A stretch of DNA of 7,536 nt from Alphaproteobacteria bacterium (lineage in GTDB: Bacteria > Pseudomonadota > Alphaproteobacteria > RF32 > CAG-239): the NCBI GenBank assembly GCA_017963715.1, contig JAGCTK010000241.1, positions 1-7,536 on the forward strand, in the 5' to 3' direction. The stretch's first letter is position 1. Every line of letters begins with the position of its first letter. Shown in pieces: positions 6,659 through 7,536 of the stretch. The position numbers were made by a program, and so were the translations under genes. The notes under the pieces were generated by a model. It saw nothing but the letters and a program-made list of their open reading frames with translations, did not search any database and had not been told where the DNA came from.

Positions 6659-7480
6659 TTATTTAAACCATTGATGCAACTTTCGCTTTAATCCGTGTGC
6701 ACCTTTTTTGGCATAATAAGACAAGCCAAATCCCGAAAATGTTTCTTCACCTTCAAGATGATTTCTAATCATACTTGTATCATAATCCGTATGCTGTTTG
6801 AGTTTGGTGTCGATATGAAACATCGGCTCACGCAGATTATCTTCGGGTTCTGACAATGTTTTAATGCGCACAAACGGCATACGATTAAATTTAAGCAATC
6901 TCACGGGATAAGACAACGGATCTTCTTTGCGATAATTTTTGATATAACTGTTGCCCGAAAAACCGAGTTCGGTCAAAAACGGCGTTAAAATACTTTCATA
7001 AGTTTTTCTGTTTTGGGTGGGCACAATATTACTCCAAAATTCATGAAATTTCGGATGCACCAAAACATCATTTTTAAACACCATAAAATAACTGTCGAGA
7101 TGATAGTTGCTGTGATAATTTTCGGTCAATCCCCAAAAATCATAATCGCGCAAATCCATATAATCAAAAATGTTTTGCATATTGCTCATCGGGCCGTAAA
7201 CGCTGTCGTTACAAATAATCATTTCATCATAGGTCATAATTTTTTCCCACCCGATATGATGAATCAAAATTTGCCACGATCCGAAGTCATAACTTTTATG
7301 GGGTGCCGAAGACGCATATTTAACATACGGTTTTAGTTTTGCCAATTCCGAAGGCGGCATACGACCATCGGCAAAATAATACACGTCGCTTAATTTTGAC
7401 AATTTTCGTGCCAAATAAACGACATAATCCTGAACCGTATTTTTCTTGTCAAAACCGGCAAAAAGGCAAATCCTGCTCAT
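6659..7480 (-). CDS. RgpF-like rhamnan/polysaccharide synthesis protein
   Basis: Resembles the rhamnan synthesis protein F (RgpF) family, glycosyltransferase-like proteins of cell-wall rhamnan, O-antigen and other surface glycan clusters. Family-like blocks in order: YDFGSW (64-69), IICNDSVYGPM (88-98), DYDFWGLTE (112-120), HLDSYFMVF (127-135; HLQSYF in many relatives) and FHEFWSNI (145-152). The C-terminal third is basic and less conserved. No signal peptide or membrane span is evident, so it is probably cytoplasmic or peripheral. At 273 aa it is about one domain long. ATG 7480-7478 is preferred over the in-frame ATG at 7516: GGAG (7491-7488) lies 7 nt upstream and MSRICLFAGFD is a natural beginning. 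It converges on def. The rest of a glycan cluster, if any, would lie right of the window. The sugar and acceptor cannot be told from sequence. Confidence 0.75.
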   Translation of the reverse strand: MSRICLFAGFDKKNTVQDYVVYLARKLSKLSDVYYFADGRMPPSELAKLKPYVKYASSAPHKSYDFGSWQILIHHIGWEKIMTYDEMIICNDSVYGPMSNMQNIFDYMDLRDYDFWGLTENYHSNYHLDSYFMVFKNDVLVHPKFHEFWSNIVPTQNRKTYESILTPFLTELGFSGNSYIKNYRKEDPLSYPVRLLKFNRMPFVRIKTLSEPEDNLREPMFHIDTKLKQHTDYDTSMIRNHLEGEETFSGFGLSYYAKKGAHGLKRKLHQWFK

Positions 7481-7536
7481 CCCTCGTCTCCGCTGTGATA
7501 AATGTGATAACCTCATACATATAACGCCGACGAGGG
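7481..7536 (-). promoter_or_regulatory. Leader of the RgpF-like gene with inverted and direct repeats
   Basis: CCCTCGTC (7481-7488) and GACGAGGG (7529-7536) form a perfect 8-bp inverted repeat separated by 40 nt. On the - strand transcript one arm directly abuts the ATG and overlaps one base of the GGAG binding site. Within the loop, TGTGATAA occurs twice in tandem (7494-7501 and 7503-7510). The repeat reaches the last base of the window, so it may extend further. Promoter elements cannot be judged because the upstream sequence is missing. Confidence 0.4.

Noticed and set aside
7013..7524. + strand ORFs (107 and 61 aa) opposite the RgpF-like gene
   Set aside because: Antisense shadows; the - strand frame has clear family blocks and a binding site.

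Overview
The window is a moderately AT-rich bacterial segment holding seven protein-coding genes: six on the + strand and one on the - strand at the right end. I see no rRNA, tRNA, CRISPR array or insertion sequence. Most genes are recognisable housekeeping genes. The two outer genes concern the cell surface and are the accessory part. The nrdR-nusB adjacency recalls the alphaproteobacterial order nrdR-rib genes-nusB. Together with a BspA-like leucine-rich-repeat protein of a kind common in gut bacteria, it suggests an uncultured, probably host-associated alphaproteobacterium. That assignment is inference only; no rRNA or phylogeny is available here.

Layout. Positions 1-779 hold the 3' part of a large extracellular LRR (LRR_5/BspA-type) protein that begins left of the window. 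It is followed by a clear intrinsic terminator (798-837). The terminator overlaps a plausible promoter (818-846) for the next gene, an Aas-type fused acyltransferase/acyl-ACP synthetase (878-3049, TTG start). After a 117-bp gap with a candidate promoter and an imperfect palindrome comes grpE (3167-3718). A 90-bp gap with small inverted repeats precedes murF (3809-5128). murF leads a tight run murF-nrdR-nusB-def with junctions of +8, -8 and +3 nt, which looks like one transcription unit. def ends 6 nt from the end of a convergent RgpF-like glycan synthesis gene (7480 down to 6659). The leader of that last gene holds an 8-bp inverted repeat reaching the window edge and abutting the start codon.

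How the genes fit together: the core run joins envelope building (Aas phospholipid repair, MurF peptidoglycan precursor), protein quality control and maturation (GrpE, peptide deformylase), transcription antitermination (NusB) and control of ribonucleotide reductase (NrdR). These are growth-linked functions, in an order that departs from the usual dcw (murF), dnaK/hrcA (grpE), rib (nrdR/nusB) and fmt (def) neighbourhoods. I found no strong evidence for a wholly new system. The best leads are the C-terminal module of the LRR protein, the possible start-occluding hairpin of the RgpF-like gene, the MurF motif change and the rearranged gene order.
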